Shown here: piece by piece, positions 11,570 through 23,234 of the stretch
Numbering within the stretch: the first letter of the stretch is position 1
Layout of the letters: each line of letters begins with the position of its first letter
DNA from: Halichoerus grypus
Lineage: Eukaryota; Chordata; Mammalia; Carnivora; Phocidae
Direction of reading: 5' to 3'
DNA: 64,000 nt
NCBI RefSeq assembly: GCF_964656455.1
Contig: NC_135723.1
Location: 103,448,305 to 103,512,304, forward strand
The notes under the pieces: model-generated
What the model was told of the DNA's origin: nothing
Database searches by the model: none
What the model saw: the letters and a program-made list of their open reading frames with translations, nothing else
Made by a program: the position numbers and the translations under genes

Positions 11570-12790
11570 ACCCACGCCCGGCCTCCCAGGCCTGGGGTCT
11601 GGGGTCTCGCTCACGATATTGTCTAAGAGGCTGGGGAGAATCTCTCCCCCACCGCTGCACCGGGCGTCTGGAGGGAAATAGCACTGGACACATAGGTTTG
11701 AAGAAGGAGCAGGTGGGATGCTCACAGGAAAGGAGGGAGCGTGAGTATCGACACAGGTGGGATGTCACAAACTGAGGACTGAGGTTTCCAGACACCTTAG
11801 GGGAAGGACAGCAGAAGTCATGAAAAGTATCAAAGAGGCCAAAGTGAGGGAGTCCAGGTGGCTCGGCCAGCTCTGCACCTGGTCATTCCCCTCCCTCCGG
11901 GGCCTTGAGGCAGCGCCGAGGAGAAGCCTTCAAGTTCACAGCCAACAGTTGCAAGAAGGTCCCCCCAGCAGCCCAGAGCCCTCCCCCGGCCCCCAGCCTG
12001 CGCTCACCGCCGACCTGCAGGGCGAGCAGAGCAGAGCTGACCGTTTCTTTTCTCAGGGTCAGCCAAGTCTCATGACAAAAGGTGGTGTGACTTAGTAAGC
12101 TTTCCAGAATGGCACAACCTTCCAGAGGGGGTGTTCCCGCTGTGCACCGGGTGACCGCCACGTTTCCAAAAACATTCTGTTTCCACACTTGGCTCGCCGG
12201 AGTGGGTGAGCATTGCACAATGGAAGTAGATAAGGGCAAGCCAGTCTTTCTGAGCACAGGGGCCACTGTGTGCTTACGAGGACTAGCGAGAGGGCAGTAC
12301 GGGGAGATGTGGGTACTGGGCACGCTTTTAAATCATCTGCACGTGTCTGGTGTCCTGAGGACAGATGCCCACAGCTCCCCAGTCTTGCTGCACCCACCCC
12401 CTGCTTCCCAAGCAGAGTCACGAGAAGGGGCACTTCCTGAGGAAGAATGATTCACTGTGCTGGTTCTGCAAATAGCACTCGGATGACAAGAAGCCTGGGG
12501 CTCAGGAATCGCCGAAGGCCACACACTGGTCTGCTGGGCCGGTATTTGCCTTCGGTGGGCTTCACTAGGAGATACCGGAAGACGGAGAAACTCCCACAGT
12601 GGGAAGAAAAGGGGATTTTGCAATACGGTCCTAAAAGGGTGCACTCTCAAATAAATACGTGCTTTCAACACCAGCTGTGAAGAGCTTCGGTCCCCAGCCT
12701 TGACCCTGAATGTAATGTGTCAATTTGCTGCAGCCACGAGAAGTCGCTGGTGGTGTTAGCGAGGAACAGGCATTAACAAACCTGTCACAG
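11570..12790. other. Intergenic, nothing recognised
   Basis: Unique, moderately GC-rich sequence. Overlapping open frames on both strands (about 11880-12680) have no recognisable domain and no splice context. Confidence 0.45.
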
Positions 12791-12794
12791 CAAA

Positions 12795-13090
12795 CCCAGA
12801 AGCAGTAGCAGAATTAATTTTTCCTTCGTTAATAATACCCTAATTTGCATGATTAATATGTCATGGTCGATAAACACAGGCAGCTACGAATAAAATCACT
12901 GAACAAAAATGCCACCTGCTGAGCAAAAAGAATAAGCAAATAAATGACTTGACACAGCTAAATGAGCAGGAGACGCTGTATTTCCCCCAAAACAATGTTC
13001 GAAATGCTTGAAATGTCACCATTATTGGGAGAATTGGTTGAGGAATACAGAGACAATCATTCCAGACGTTTCCGTGGAAGGATGAGCTCC
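12795..13090. promoter_or_regulatory. Candidate conserved non-coding element / enhancer
   Basis: An AT-rich island in GC-rich surroundings, without repeat consensus features. It holds clustered sites of the kind found in developmental enhancers: a perfect POU octamer ATTTGCAT (12843-12850) followed directly by the homeodomain word ATTAAT (12852-12857), further TAAT words at about 12812-12840, and SOX-like ACAAT cores at 12992-12996 and 13053-13057. In human, the INSIG1 neighbourhood also contains EN2 and SHH, which have distant enhancers. Function and conservation are inferred, not shown. Confidence 0.25.
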
Positions 13091-13099
13091 AGGGTATTC

Positions 13100-15730
13100 C
13101 TGACTCTGGCAGGTGGCCACAGGACAAGGCCGACTCCTGCCAGCTCACTGGGCTCCTTCCTCACCTTGCCCGGCTTCCTATGCCAGGCTCAGGCCACGGG
13201 GCAGAACATTCCAGGCCAAAGTGGTGCCACCATCAGCCCAGATCCATGTCTTCCGCCAGCTGCAAGCCTCAGCAATTTTTGGCTGGAACTGGGGAGCAGG
13301 GCTGTTGACAAGGGCTGGAGCGGCTGCAGGGAGCGGAAGGGAGAGGGAAACTGAAATGACCCTAAAAGGGCCTCACATGGGTTGGCCAGACCCTCTGAGG
13401 ACACAGGCCCAGTGCCGGATGCAGTGCCGGGAGCTAGGGAGAAAGTCATGCGTGGGTCCTGGGTGCAGACGACGGCCTGAAATCCTGGAAGGCAGAGCAG
13501 CTGCAGTGGAGAGAGCCTGAGCAACAGAACTTTCTGCAATGATGGGAATGTTCTAGATCTACAAGGTGCAGCCACAGACCACCACGCATGGATTGAGCAC
13601 CCGAACGGCGGCTAGGGCGATGCAGGATCCATGTGCACTGGATTGTCTATTTCATTCCATTTTAATGAACGTAAATCCAAAGAGTCTCTTGCGGCTGGTT
13701 GTCATGTCACCACTACCAACAGGGTCTGGAAGGACGCTCCTGCCCCAGGAATGAAGGCAGCATGGGTCCCACAGCCCTTTCCTGGCCGCGACCTTGAGAG
13801 ACGCGGCTCACCTCTGGCCTTCTTTGTCGGTGGCAGAGGGGAGGGGCTCAGCTGGTGCTTGGGATGCACGTTCTGCATCCTCACTTAAATAGCTGAACGG
13901 ACTGATCTGTTCATATTTTGGCATCACTCAAAACCGTCGAGGGGCCCCCACTACTTACCGAAAACTGCCCCCCTTGGGACTTGCGGTCTTCACAAGCCGC
14001 CCCTCTTCCCCCTGCGTCCCCGGCATCCACCACGAGATGCTGGCCACAGCGGTGCCTCCTGCCGTGCCCCGTCTCACACCACATCCGCACTGCTCCTCGT
14101 CACCCCGCAGTCCTGGTGGGAGGCCCGCCTGGAGTTGGAGCCCGTGGCCTCCCCTAACCCAGAGTGAGCCTCGCTCAGCCTCAGGCAGCGGCCTGTAACC
14201 CTGGCTTATTTATCCCTCGTTACTATTTATATGCAGTCATATTGCCCCGTCACAGCAGCAGTGAGATGGCACGGCAGAGGTCCTGTGCATGTGTGACCAC
14301 AGGCAGCAAGGGAGGCAGAGGTCTGGGGACCCTGTCCTCCCTGCCAAGCAGATGTGGGGCCTCAGGAAGCTACTGGACCTCTTCACCTCTGGGCTCCTCA
14401 TCCGGACATGAGGGTAGCAATGGCTTCCCTTGGGTCTGACGGAAGCCTAATCCAAGCGGGCCTGGAGCTCCCTGCACCAGCGAGTGCCCAGCAGATCCTC
14501 AACCCCAGGGGGCCTCCGCCGCACCCCATAGGATGGGCCCGCTCCTCTGCTCTCCACCGGCTCACAGCAGATGATGAAAAACTATTGCTGATTGCGGGGG
14601 CCGGGACCCACAAGAAATAGTATCCCAAACGGTTTTTATCTCAGCCTTATTTAGTGAACGGGAACTGAGCGAGCTCCGCGTTAACGACCTCTGCCTAACC
14701 ACCTTTCTTTGCTTTCGTCAGCCTCCTCCTCAAAGAAAGAGGACGAGGAGGAGGAAGAGAAGACGCACGGCGGAGTGAGGCGTGCTAGAATTGTGCACAT
14801 GTGCTCAAATCCACAGGACGGTGATGGGACAAGTGTGCTCCCCGATCCCTTCCCCAGCCCCAGGCTCAAAAGCGGGGTGTAATTTCTGCAACCTGTCTGA
14901 GCGAGCCGGCCCCAGCCACGGCTCAGAAACCGGGCACAGGAGTCCAGCACTACACCCCACAGTGGGCCTGTCCCACTTCCAGTTCTCTTCCTTCCACCGA
15001 CTCAGGGAGAGCAGTCCGCCCCGACTGCATCTGCCGTCACGGTGCGAATCACGCCGACGCAGTGTCTCACTTGGGTGTCTGCCGTGGTCTCGCACAGTCC
15101 ACGCCCCCCGCACCTGTGATCTGAAGCACACGATGCTGACCGAAGACCTTCACGTGCGCCCTGCAGAAACCAGGGGAGAGGTGGGTCCGGGGGGCCCGTT
15201 CTCTGCCTGAAGCCACGTTCGAAGACATGATGTAGACGAAATTCTCATATTTTCCTTACACCTGTCAAAGGCTAGGTTTATTTCTCATCGACAGCAGCTT
15301 CTCTTTGCCTTCACGATTCGGCGGTGGGCTTGGTGCGCTGGCCACGGGGACACCCACGGCCCTGGCCTGTCTCCCCGCGCCCCTGCCTCTGCCCTTTCCC
15401 AGCACCATCCCACAGAAACATATCACCAGCCACATGTATGAGCTTACATTCTCTCACAAACACGTTTCACAAAGTCCTTTAAAAAATAGATGAAATCTAT
15501 TTTAATATTATGTGTTATTTAACCCAGTGTTATCCAAAATATAATAAGAAATCATATATTTAGATTACTTACAGGGCATTTTACATTTTTTTTCATGCTA
15601 AGTTTTTGAGATTCAGTGTGCATTTTAGACTCTTCAGCACGTCTGGGTCGGGCTGGCCACGTTTCAAGTGCCCCAAAGCCCAGTGTGGCTCGTGGCCACC
15701 CTATTGGACACACCGCTCTAGTCCATCTGA
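13100..15730. other. Intergenic, nothing recognised
   Basis: No gene found. Contains an acidic-looking AG-rich patch at about 14725-14765 (low complexity) and an AT-rich patch at about 15480-15610. Open frames are scattered on both strands with no family match recognised. Confidence 0.45.
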
Positions 15731-15735
15731 CTTGT

Positions 15736-16060
15736 TGTTATGGACGGAATGTTGGTGTCCCCCCACCAAATTCATATGTTGAAGCCCTAACCCCAGTGTG
15801 ATGGTGTTAGGAGGTGGGAACATTGGGAGGCAGCTAGGTTTAGGTGAGGCCGTGAGGGTGGGGGTCCCATGATGGCATCACTGTCCTTATAACAAGAGCT
15901 ACCCTCATGCTCTCTCTCTCCCCCTCTCCCTCTCTCTTCCACGTGAGGACACAGCGAGAAGGCAGCCGTCTGCAAGCCAGGAGAGAGCCCTCACCACAAC
16001 CCCAGCATGTGACACCCTAATCTCAGGCCTCCAGCGTCCAGAACTGGGAGGGCAGGCTGA
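15736..16060 (+). repeat. MLT1A-type LTR (ERVL-MaLR)
   Basis: Close to the MLT1A consensus over its length: 'gttatggacggaatg', 'aaattcatatgttgaagccc', 'gtgatggtgttaggaggtgg', 'ggtttaggtgaggccgtgag', 'cgtgaggacacagcgagaag', 'ctgcaagccaggagagagcc', 'ctccagcgtccagaactggg'. Better preserved than the other MLT1 copies in the window. Confidence 0.85.
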
Positions 16061-16069
16061 GCTGACTGG

Positions 16070-17920
16070 GACACGGGGTCTGCAGGACCAAAGCACCCAA
16101 ATGGACAAAACAGAGCTCTCCGTAGGGGCCTGGGGCAAGGGCAGCAAGAATGAGGACCCCGTGGGGACCATGCTACTCGTCATCGGGTCTCACGACATTC
16201 CTGAGTGAGTTCCTGCATGCAGGGCATCGTGGTCAGAGAATGACATTTCCAGTTTCTATCACGCTTGAGGCTCACCGTTTAGGGGGGAAGATGGATGATA
16301 ACTCTCCTTCACACCCTGTTTTACTGGTTCACCCACTACGGTTTGGGTGAAAAGTGACCAGGGGTCCACCAAGGACTACATGAGTCACAGAGATGGCAGC
16401 GGGCACTGGGAATCCCAATGGAAATGGAATGATCCAGGGACCCGATGAAGGAACCCATTGCTTCTCTCCCCTACGATCAGCAACCTAGGAGGTCGGATGT
16501 GGTTGTTGCCCTTGGAAGGATTTACCAACACACCCGAGACTTGTGGGTCTCGGGTCATTCTAGTGTCTGATGTTGTCTCTGATGTGATGACCTCCACCAC
16601 TCTTCCAGGCTGTCCCTGAGCCACAGGTTAATTCCTTCCATATATCTTCCGATGCCATGTTTTCCGCCTAATAAAACATAAAATAATTAAAAAAAAATAA
16701 AGATGCAAGGCCTTGGAACTATCAAGAAATTAATTGCTCAGTTTTGACCTATGTGACAGAAAAGTCCCAAACTTCCTCAAGGTCAGCATTTTAAGTGTGA
16801 AAAGGAAACCTAGAGAATTTAGAAAACATTTGCCTCAAATTATCATCAACGGCCGTCACAGCAGTGGTTCCTACAGACCAGGTTAAGTCACATCAAGGGA
16901 CTCCCATGCTTCTAGATTCATAAAAATATAAGAAAATGATTAACCAAAATAATTAGAAATGCCTGGCAAGGTCAAGGCACCAGGAAAAGTCCTTGAGTAA
17001 AAAAAGAGGACCCTGGGATTAATCCGAACACGATCTGAAATATCTGGTATCCCACGTCCGTGTTTTCGTTGGAGTGGGTGACAGAGGCCGGAACCCGCAC
17101 CCCCAAGGAATGACAGTGGAGTGAAATCGAGCACACCCCAGCTAACCCCTAATACCCCGACAGGATTGAAGACTGTTCCTGACACTGTGGAGGAAGCAGG
17201 CTTAAGCCAGTTTGAGCACTGCACACAAGAGTAAGTTGAGAGGAGAAAAACACTGTAAATTGTGCAAAAGGTCTCCTGGAGACTTAGCCAAGTTTGAGGC
17301 TGGAACGACACCTCGGGTATGAAACCAGCCAGGCGCACCAGCCAAAAGGCTAAGCACAGAGAAATCGTCTGGCCTGGGACTGGGTGGGGCTGGAAGGACA
17401 AGCCGGGGTGTCCAGTGACAGCGCGGTCCCAGAAAACACCAGCTGTGCTGTCCACTCCAAGCCCCCGCCGCCCTGCCCACACGTCCCCAGCAACAGACCC
17501 TGCAGACGGCCCACTGGGCTCCGGGGTCTGGCACCTGGCTGGCGGCCGAGGGGCGGGCCATCTGCTTGCGGGCGGCGGGGAGCGTGTCCTGTGTCCTCAC
17601 TGCCTCTTTCCGGATGCCCACCCGTAAAGTGTCCTCTCCCTGCCCGGGGACTGTGGCCATTGGGTGTGTCCCTGGCTGTCCCCAGGCGGGTCCTCGCACC
17701 CTCCACCTGCCCCTCCCCACTGGCCCGGGGCACACCCCTGCACTGACATCATCCCGCTGACGGGTCTCTGGTCCCCCCCGCCCCGCCCAGGCCTCCTGGG
17801 GAGCCGTCCTCCTGGTGGGTAACAGCCATGCTTTCCAATAGGGACCGTTTAGACACATGTGGCCTTAATCCAAACCATGGCCCTCAGTGCTGAGAATTAC
17901 AGGCACCTAACGGGTCTAGT
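16070..17920. other. Intergenic, nothing recognised
   Basis: No gene recognised. A GC-rich part at 17380-17830 has long accidental open frames in four frames (up to 218 codons), typical of GC-rich DNA, without domain or splice evidence. Confidence 0.45.
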
Positions 17921-17924
17921 GGTG

Positions 17925-18065
17925 GAAACTATTTTATTTTTATTCTTATTTTCACACAGTACAGGTAACACACAGTGTCCCACTAGTTTCGGTGACTCAG
18001 CAATGTTATCCACTACTCGGTGCTCGAGATAAGTGTCCTCTTGATCCCCATCACCCCCTGAAACT
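17925..18065 (-). repeat. L1 3' UTR fragment, reverse orientation
   Basis: In reverse it reads as the end of a carnivore L1: 'gtgtcccactagtttcggtg', 'gactcagcaatgttatcca', 'ctactcggtgctcgag' and 'cttgatccccatcaccccct' match the inverted L1 3' region. It is short and diverged. Confidence 0.55.
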
Positions 18066-18339
18066 GTAAAAGACGTGGGTTCCTGGGGCACCTGTGAGTC
18101 ACGGCGTAAGGTGGGCCCTGCAGAGGCAGCTGACGAAGGAATGGGGATAGCTGGGGCTGAAAACATTCGCCTCAACTGCATGAATAGTTGGGTCTTAAGC
18201 TTTTATTTATACCATAATTATTTTTTCTGATTACAAAAGTAATGTGCGTTGTGAGGAACTGAAACACTTATTATATATTTTTAAAAAGTTTTCATGGAAA
18301 ACTGTTAATACTCTTAGAGTTAATAGCCTTCTAGAATTT

Positions 18340-18400
18340 CTGTGTGTGTGTGCGTGTGGTGTGCATGTACGCACACACACACTGAGAGAGAGAGAGACGG
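18340..18400. repeat. TG/CA and GA microsatellite with palindromic arrangement
   Basis: A (TG)n tract ending TGCGTG (about 18340-18357) is followed by its inverted counterpart ACGCACACACACAC (about 18369-18382) and then (GA)n (18384-18397). The arms can pair across a short spacer. Confidence 0.8.
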
Positions 18401-19040
18401 TCTATACACAACTTCTATAAGGAAAATATCTCAAGGCCTAAATTTTCCAAGTCACTGTTCGGTTTTCCATCACTGTGTTGATGTAGACGGAGTGCATCTC
18501 ACCTGTGCCGGAGGCAGGGGGACGGATGGGGACAGAGGGAGACGGATGTCCTACTGCCCAGGGGCACAGGGCCCAGCAGGGGCTGGAGAGGGCTCTCACT
18601 GGGTGGAACAGTACGGGAACAGTAACACTTTCTCAGGATGTGGGCTTTTGCTCCTGGGCCGCTAATCTCATTAAAGGGGGGTGAGCTGAGAGGTCTGAGC
18701 CGGAGCTTGACTGAACTGTCGGGCTGGGAAGCGAGACCCTGCAGTTTCGCCCACCCCGTCTATCCATAACCTTGGTTTCCTTGTGCCAAAAGCAAATCCC
18801 CAAGTTCGAGTGCATACTCATGGACTCCGGAGTTTTCCACAAAGACTTCCTGGCCACAGGGACCCTTCTTAGATCTAAAGGATGTGTCCGTAATGTGTGT
18901 CTAGGGTCAGTGGGGCCCCCCAGGGACCATGTCCACACCCACTCCCATCCCCCTGCATCCTCATCCATGTGTTTGCTGGCTCCAGCCCCTGCCCTTCAGT
19001 GCACAGCTGGGCAAGCCTCGTGAGGGGAGGCCGCTGACCC
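18401..19040. other. Intergenic, nothing recognised
   Basis: No gene or clear repeat identified. Confidence 0.45.
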
Positions 19041-19169
19041 TCCATCCTGGGATGGGGCCCCGCATCGGGCTCCCGGCTCGGTGGGGAGTCTGCTTCTCCC
19101 TCTCCCTCTGCTGCCACTTCCCCTGCTTTATGAAAAATAAATCAAAAAAAAAAAAAAAGAAGAAGAAGA
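19041..19169 (+). mobile_element. CAN-SINE, 5'-truncated
   Basis: Only the right part remains: 'cctgggatggggccccgcat', 'cgggctcccggctcggtggg', CT-rich body, AATAAATC and poly-A that grades into a GAA-rich tail. The tRNA head is absent. Confidence 0.85.
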
Positions 19170-19183
19170 AGAGTGTGAATCTG

Positions 19184-19350
19184 GGGGCGCCTGGGTGGCT
19201 CCGTCAGTTAACCATCTGACTCTTGATTTCAGCTCAGGTCATGATCTCAGGGTTGTGGGATGGAGCCCCGCTTTGGGCTCTGTGCTCAGTGGGGAGTCTG
19301 CTTAAGATTCTCTCTCCCTCTCTGCCCCTTCCCCCCTAAAAAAAAAAAAA
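19184..19350 (+). mobile_element. CAN-SINE, older subtype
   Basis: Head 'gggcgcctgggtggctccgt', with the 'gactcttgatttcagctcag' and 'gcttaagattctctctccc' words of the older subtype seen also at 31973 and 41587. Target-site duplication agagtgtgaatctg (19170-19183) / agattgtgaacctg (19351-19364). It inserted just after the tail of the truncated SINE at 19041. Confidence 0.93.
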
Positions 19351-19364
19351 AGATTGTGAACCTG

Positions 19365-21905
19365 GCAGAGGCTGCCAGCTTCGTCATGCAGGGAGTTGGC
19401 ATTTGCTCTGCTTTGGTTCAGGAATGATGCACTGTTGTAGGACCAGCGAGCAACCAGAAGGCATCAGGGCCCCACCCACTTCCTGCTGGGCACACACAGG
19501 GCATGGGGCACGGTGGGGGCAGACCAACGGCCTGGGATGAAGCTGGGCTGCCAGGGCCAGAGCCCCCCTTCCCCGCTGGCCTGGACGTGACCCCAGGCAC
19601 CTTGGCCGGAGACAGAAGCACCACCGTGCTTTCTGTGTTCAGCACATTGGCTTTCCCCTGGCCGCCACTCCACACCCAGGACGGACGTCTGCTGTCCCTC
19701 CCCCACCTCCCCAGTCCTAAAGCTCAAAGGTGTGTCTGGAGAAAATAAACCACAAGGACGGCGCCCTCTCAACCAGAAGTGACCGTCGTCTTTGTCCAAG
19801 GACAACCGAGTTCCCCCGGCCACCAGGAGGTTTGGGTGTGAAGGATCAGAAGTCCTTGTGATGGGTCCTCGCTTTCCCGGCTTCCTTCTCACCGAGCTAG
19901 TGTCTCTCCATGCTGAGCAGGCGCCTACAGTCCTTCCTCGCAGACAAGGGACCGCTCGATCTTCATGTAGAACGTGCCAGTGCAGAGTGCTTTCTGCCCC
20001 TCGGACGGCGCCCCCTTGCCGCTCCTGGCCTGTTAGAGATGAAGCTCCAGGATATCGGGTCAGACGAAGCTTGAGCTTGCACCTGCTCACGCGCATCGTA
20101 CTCGAATCCGGCGTTTGGTTCTGGACCCGCCAGGAGCAACGTGTGAGCTGACACGGTGGAGAGAGGGAGGGATGAAGGGACGGCGCTGCGGCACTCTCGG
20201 GCACAGAGCGCTGTCGCTGGGCCAAGACCAGCTTTGCTGCCTGGCGGACCCCCCCACACCTCCCTGACGGACCCCTCCCCACACTCCTGCTAGGCCAGGG
20301 AGAGCTGGTCACCATCCCGTCCACTGAACGACATTCTAAACGTGGGGTCGCAGAACAGGGACACCTCGCTCCCGGGACTCTGCAGGCAGGGGACAGGCTG
20401 TGAACCCGAATGGCTCCAAGGACAGCCCACAGGGTGCAGGGGACAGAGCGTGGAGCCTCAGCCCTTCTCGGCCGAAGCCTCCTGGAGCGTGCCCTGTGGT
20501 TTCAGACTTGCTTGAGACCGTGACCACTTTCCTTCTTCCACCTTCTCCCTTCTGGAATGGGGCTCTCTTAGGCCTGTCCACCATTGTAGTTTGGAAGCAG
20601 AGGATCTGTTTTCCACAGGGAGAGGAGAATATCCTGGGAACATGCAGACAGACACACAGGGACACAGCCTGATGGGGACAGAGGTGGAGGGGGCTGCTGC
20701 CGGCCACGGAGAGCCCGGAGCCCTGGGGGGGTGGCACGGATCCTCCCTTGCACCCCCAAGAAGGAGCCACACCTGCCGACGCCACCAGAGCTGCAAGAGG
20801 ATACGTCTCTGTCGTCCTAAACCGCGCGGTCTGCGGCAGTTTGTCCGCCAAGCCCTTGGAGACTGACGCCCGCCACGGGGCTGTGTGTGCGGGGCAGCTC
20901 TTCACGGCGCAGGAACTTCCCTTCGCCAGGGCGGTGACGTGGGGAAGCAGGTGGGAGGGGCCTCGCTGGACCCTTGCTCTGCTCAGACTGTCCCCCGGCT
21001 GCACACTCAAGTGTCACTTCCAGGAACACGTGGAAAACCTCTCATTCCTGACTGAACCCACCTGCCAACACCACTTTATCCATGGCTGTGTCCCTCCTTT
21101 CCCTTCCAAGCCCAGACCACCCTCCAAAACCACTGACTTTAGGAGACATCTCAAACTTAAACAGATGTCCTTATATTTAAAACATTTTACTCTTGGCCTC
21201 CCTTCTCTGCAGACATCCGTGTGAAGGAAATGATAAATCCCATGGCACCCCATGCAAGGTGTCCTGGCGCCATCCCCACGCTCTGCTGCCTTCCATCTGG
21301 CTGGGGGCACAGGTGCGAGCCGCCACCCAGCCTCCTTACTCCTTACACCCTGCCTCATCTTTGCCAAGGTCACCTGCCTGTGTGTGGGAGCACCGTCTGC
21401 AGGGATCATGCACTCGTCACCTGCTAATGTCCTGCAGTCTGTCTTGTGCGTTGAGGTGAGCTCGGTACAAAGACGGGGGAGAGGGTTGGATGGCCCCATC
21501 TCCAACCTAGCCCGTTCTTGGGATTGAAGCCAAGCTGGCAGAGGAAGAAGAACTTTGCCAGGGGACCCACACCCCGATCTGAAGGGAGACGTTGCTAATT
21601 TGGGGTGTAACATTGTGCATGCAAGTGGGGCAGAGAAAACGAGTTACGGGCCCCCTGCCTGGCCTGGAGTCTGTGGTTGGTTGGGGGAAGGTATTTCCAG
21701 ATCGGTAATAAAGAACCGGTAATGATTGAGGTTCTACTACCTGAGTCCGGCCACTGTGCTGTTGTCCTGGCTACCTGCCCGACCCCGAGCTCTTTGCTCT
21801 CCACTGACCCCTGAGTCCTGCGCAGGAGCCTCCAGATACAGCTCCTTGGTCCTCTTCCAGGGCCCAGCTTCACACTTAGTCGTGGAAGGTAGCTCAGCCG
21901 TTGGT
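19365..21905. other. Intergenic, no gene recognised
   Basis: GC-rich sequence with long but unsupported open frames on the minus strand (286 codons at 19464-20324; 224 at 20336-21010) and mirror frames on the plus strand. The translations are low in hydrophobic patterning, rich in R, P, G and S, and match no family I recognise. Confidence 0.45.
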
Positions 21906-21909
21906 GTGA

Positions 21910-22015
21910 ACAGGTTGTGAGCTCCCTGCAGGCCAAGGCGACAGCTTGTCTCGTGTGCATCTCCCCCCGCGGCACAGGGCCCAAGGAGCATACGGCAAGC
22001 CCTCGCTAACTTAAT
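21910..22015 (+). repeat. L2-type LINE 3'-end fragment
   Basis: Follows the L2 3' pattern: 'gttgtgagctccctgcagg', 'cttgtctcgtgtgcatctcc', 'ggcacagggcccaaggagca', then 'cttaatgaacgaag'. Ancient, non-coding. Confidence 0.55.
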
Positions 22016-22049
22016 GAACGAAGAAAAGCCAAAGGTCGTGCACAGGGTT

Positions 22050-22395
22050 CTGCTCCAAGTCCTTCTGTATTAGAGTAAAATCTTTGCATCGAGCCACTTG
22101 AGGTGCTCTTTTTAAAAAAACTGTCCTTTTGACAGATATGAATGCAAATAGTCTCCCCACCAGATGATACAGGATGGTAAGGATAGGATAATAGATTGCA
22201 ACTTCCTCTTTGTAAAATCCAGTTTAGATTGTTAATTTCAGATCATAAACTGTTTCTGTTTTTCGTTTTGCAAATGAAATATAGTAACCATAAACACAAA
22301 CACAATTTCTTGAGTTGATTCATTGACTTCTAGTTTACTTATTACCCATTTCCTTCAAGCAGGCTTGCTAGATTTTTCCAATTCTTAGACCCCTG
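22050..22395. other. AT-rich unique block, possible regulatory DNA
   Basis: Non-repetitive AT-rich block between GC-rich flanks. It contains a MEIS/TGIF-like TGACAGAT (22130-22137) close to a perfect POU octamer ATGCAAAT (22142-22149) and a second related word TTTGCAAAT (22268-22276). No coding potential is seen. A regulatory role is a guess from motif content. Confidence 0.2.
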
Positions 22396-22639
22396 ACATT
22401 CGGCCTCACCCTGGGGGCTTCTCAAGGCGGGGGCGGGGGGGAGGGCGATGGGCTCCCACATGATCACCTTCAGCGGAAAAACTGTGGACCCATTTCTGGC
22501 CGTGAGCTATAATTGGAAGACAGCCGGTGGAGTTTCCAGGAAACCTGCTCTCCTGAGGTAAAAGGCCCAACACTGTTCACACAGTCTGTCTCCTTGCTTT
22601 ATCACTGGCTTGAACACTCGCATGATGCCCAGAGTTCGG

Positions 22640-23230
22640 CAGCCCCGCTGAAACCAGCAGCAGACGGAGGGCGCGGGCTCTAAGGACAGCAGAGAGGGGA
22701 TGCGCTCCATTGCCCCTCTCCATCCACCGTCCACTTACCTGCACTCAGCTCCGTGCCCCAAGACGCTGGCCCTTATGGACTGAGTCGGGGGGCTTCCTTA
22801 CCCTCCGGCTTCCAGTTAGGTTCCCTCGAAGAGAAGGTCGGAGGCCCCGGCGGGAGAGTGGAGGGAGGGAGGGAGACGAGGTCAGGCTCCACTGTTGCCG
22901 CCCCGCGTTGGCAGCGGCTGTGGTCCCCTTCTGGAGGCCGCAGCCCCTCTCCGGAGGCCCCCAGCACCTGCAGCTACAGCTGTCTTCCAATTCTGCTAAT
23001 TGCCCCTCACCTCGCCCCCCCAGGCCGGGGTCGGAGAGCGCAGAAAGGCGCCTCCCCCCGCCACGGTTTCCCTTCATTTCATCCTCCTCAACCAGCCACT
23101 TGAGCGTGCCGCGCTTTTCTTGCCGGGGCCCCGACAGCCGCCACCCCGTGGGGTGTGGAGCGGCTACACCGACCCCGGACGACCTCCCCGTGGACCTCCT
23201 GTCCGGCGATCAGTAAACGGACCATAGTGA
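22640..23230. other. GC- and CpG-richer block, no gene identified
   Basis: Locally elevated CpG with frames open on both strands (168 codons + at 22710-23216; 110 codons - at 22745-23077). The translations are R/P/S-rich and lack domains. It could be an orphan CpG island or lncRNA promoter, or simply GC-rich DNA. Confidence 0.25.
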
Positions 23231-23234
23231 TTCC

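Noticed and set aside
19464..20324. 286-codon ORF on the minus strand
   Set aside because: Same GC-rich artefact pattern, overlapped by + frames at 19503-20151; no domain or known protein recognised.
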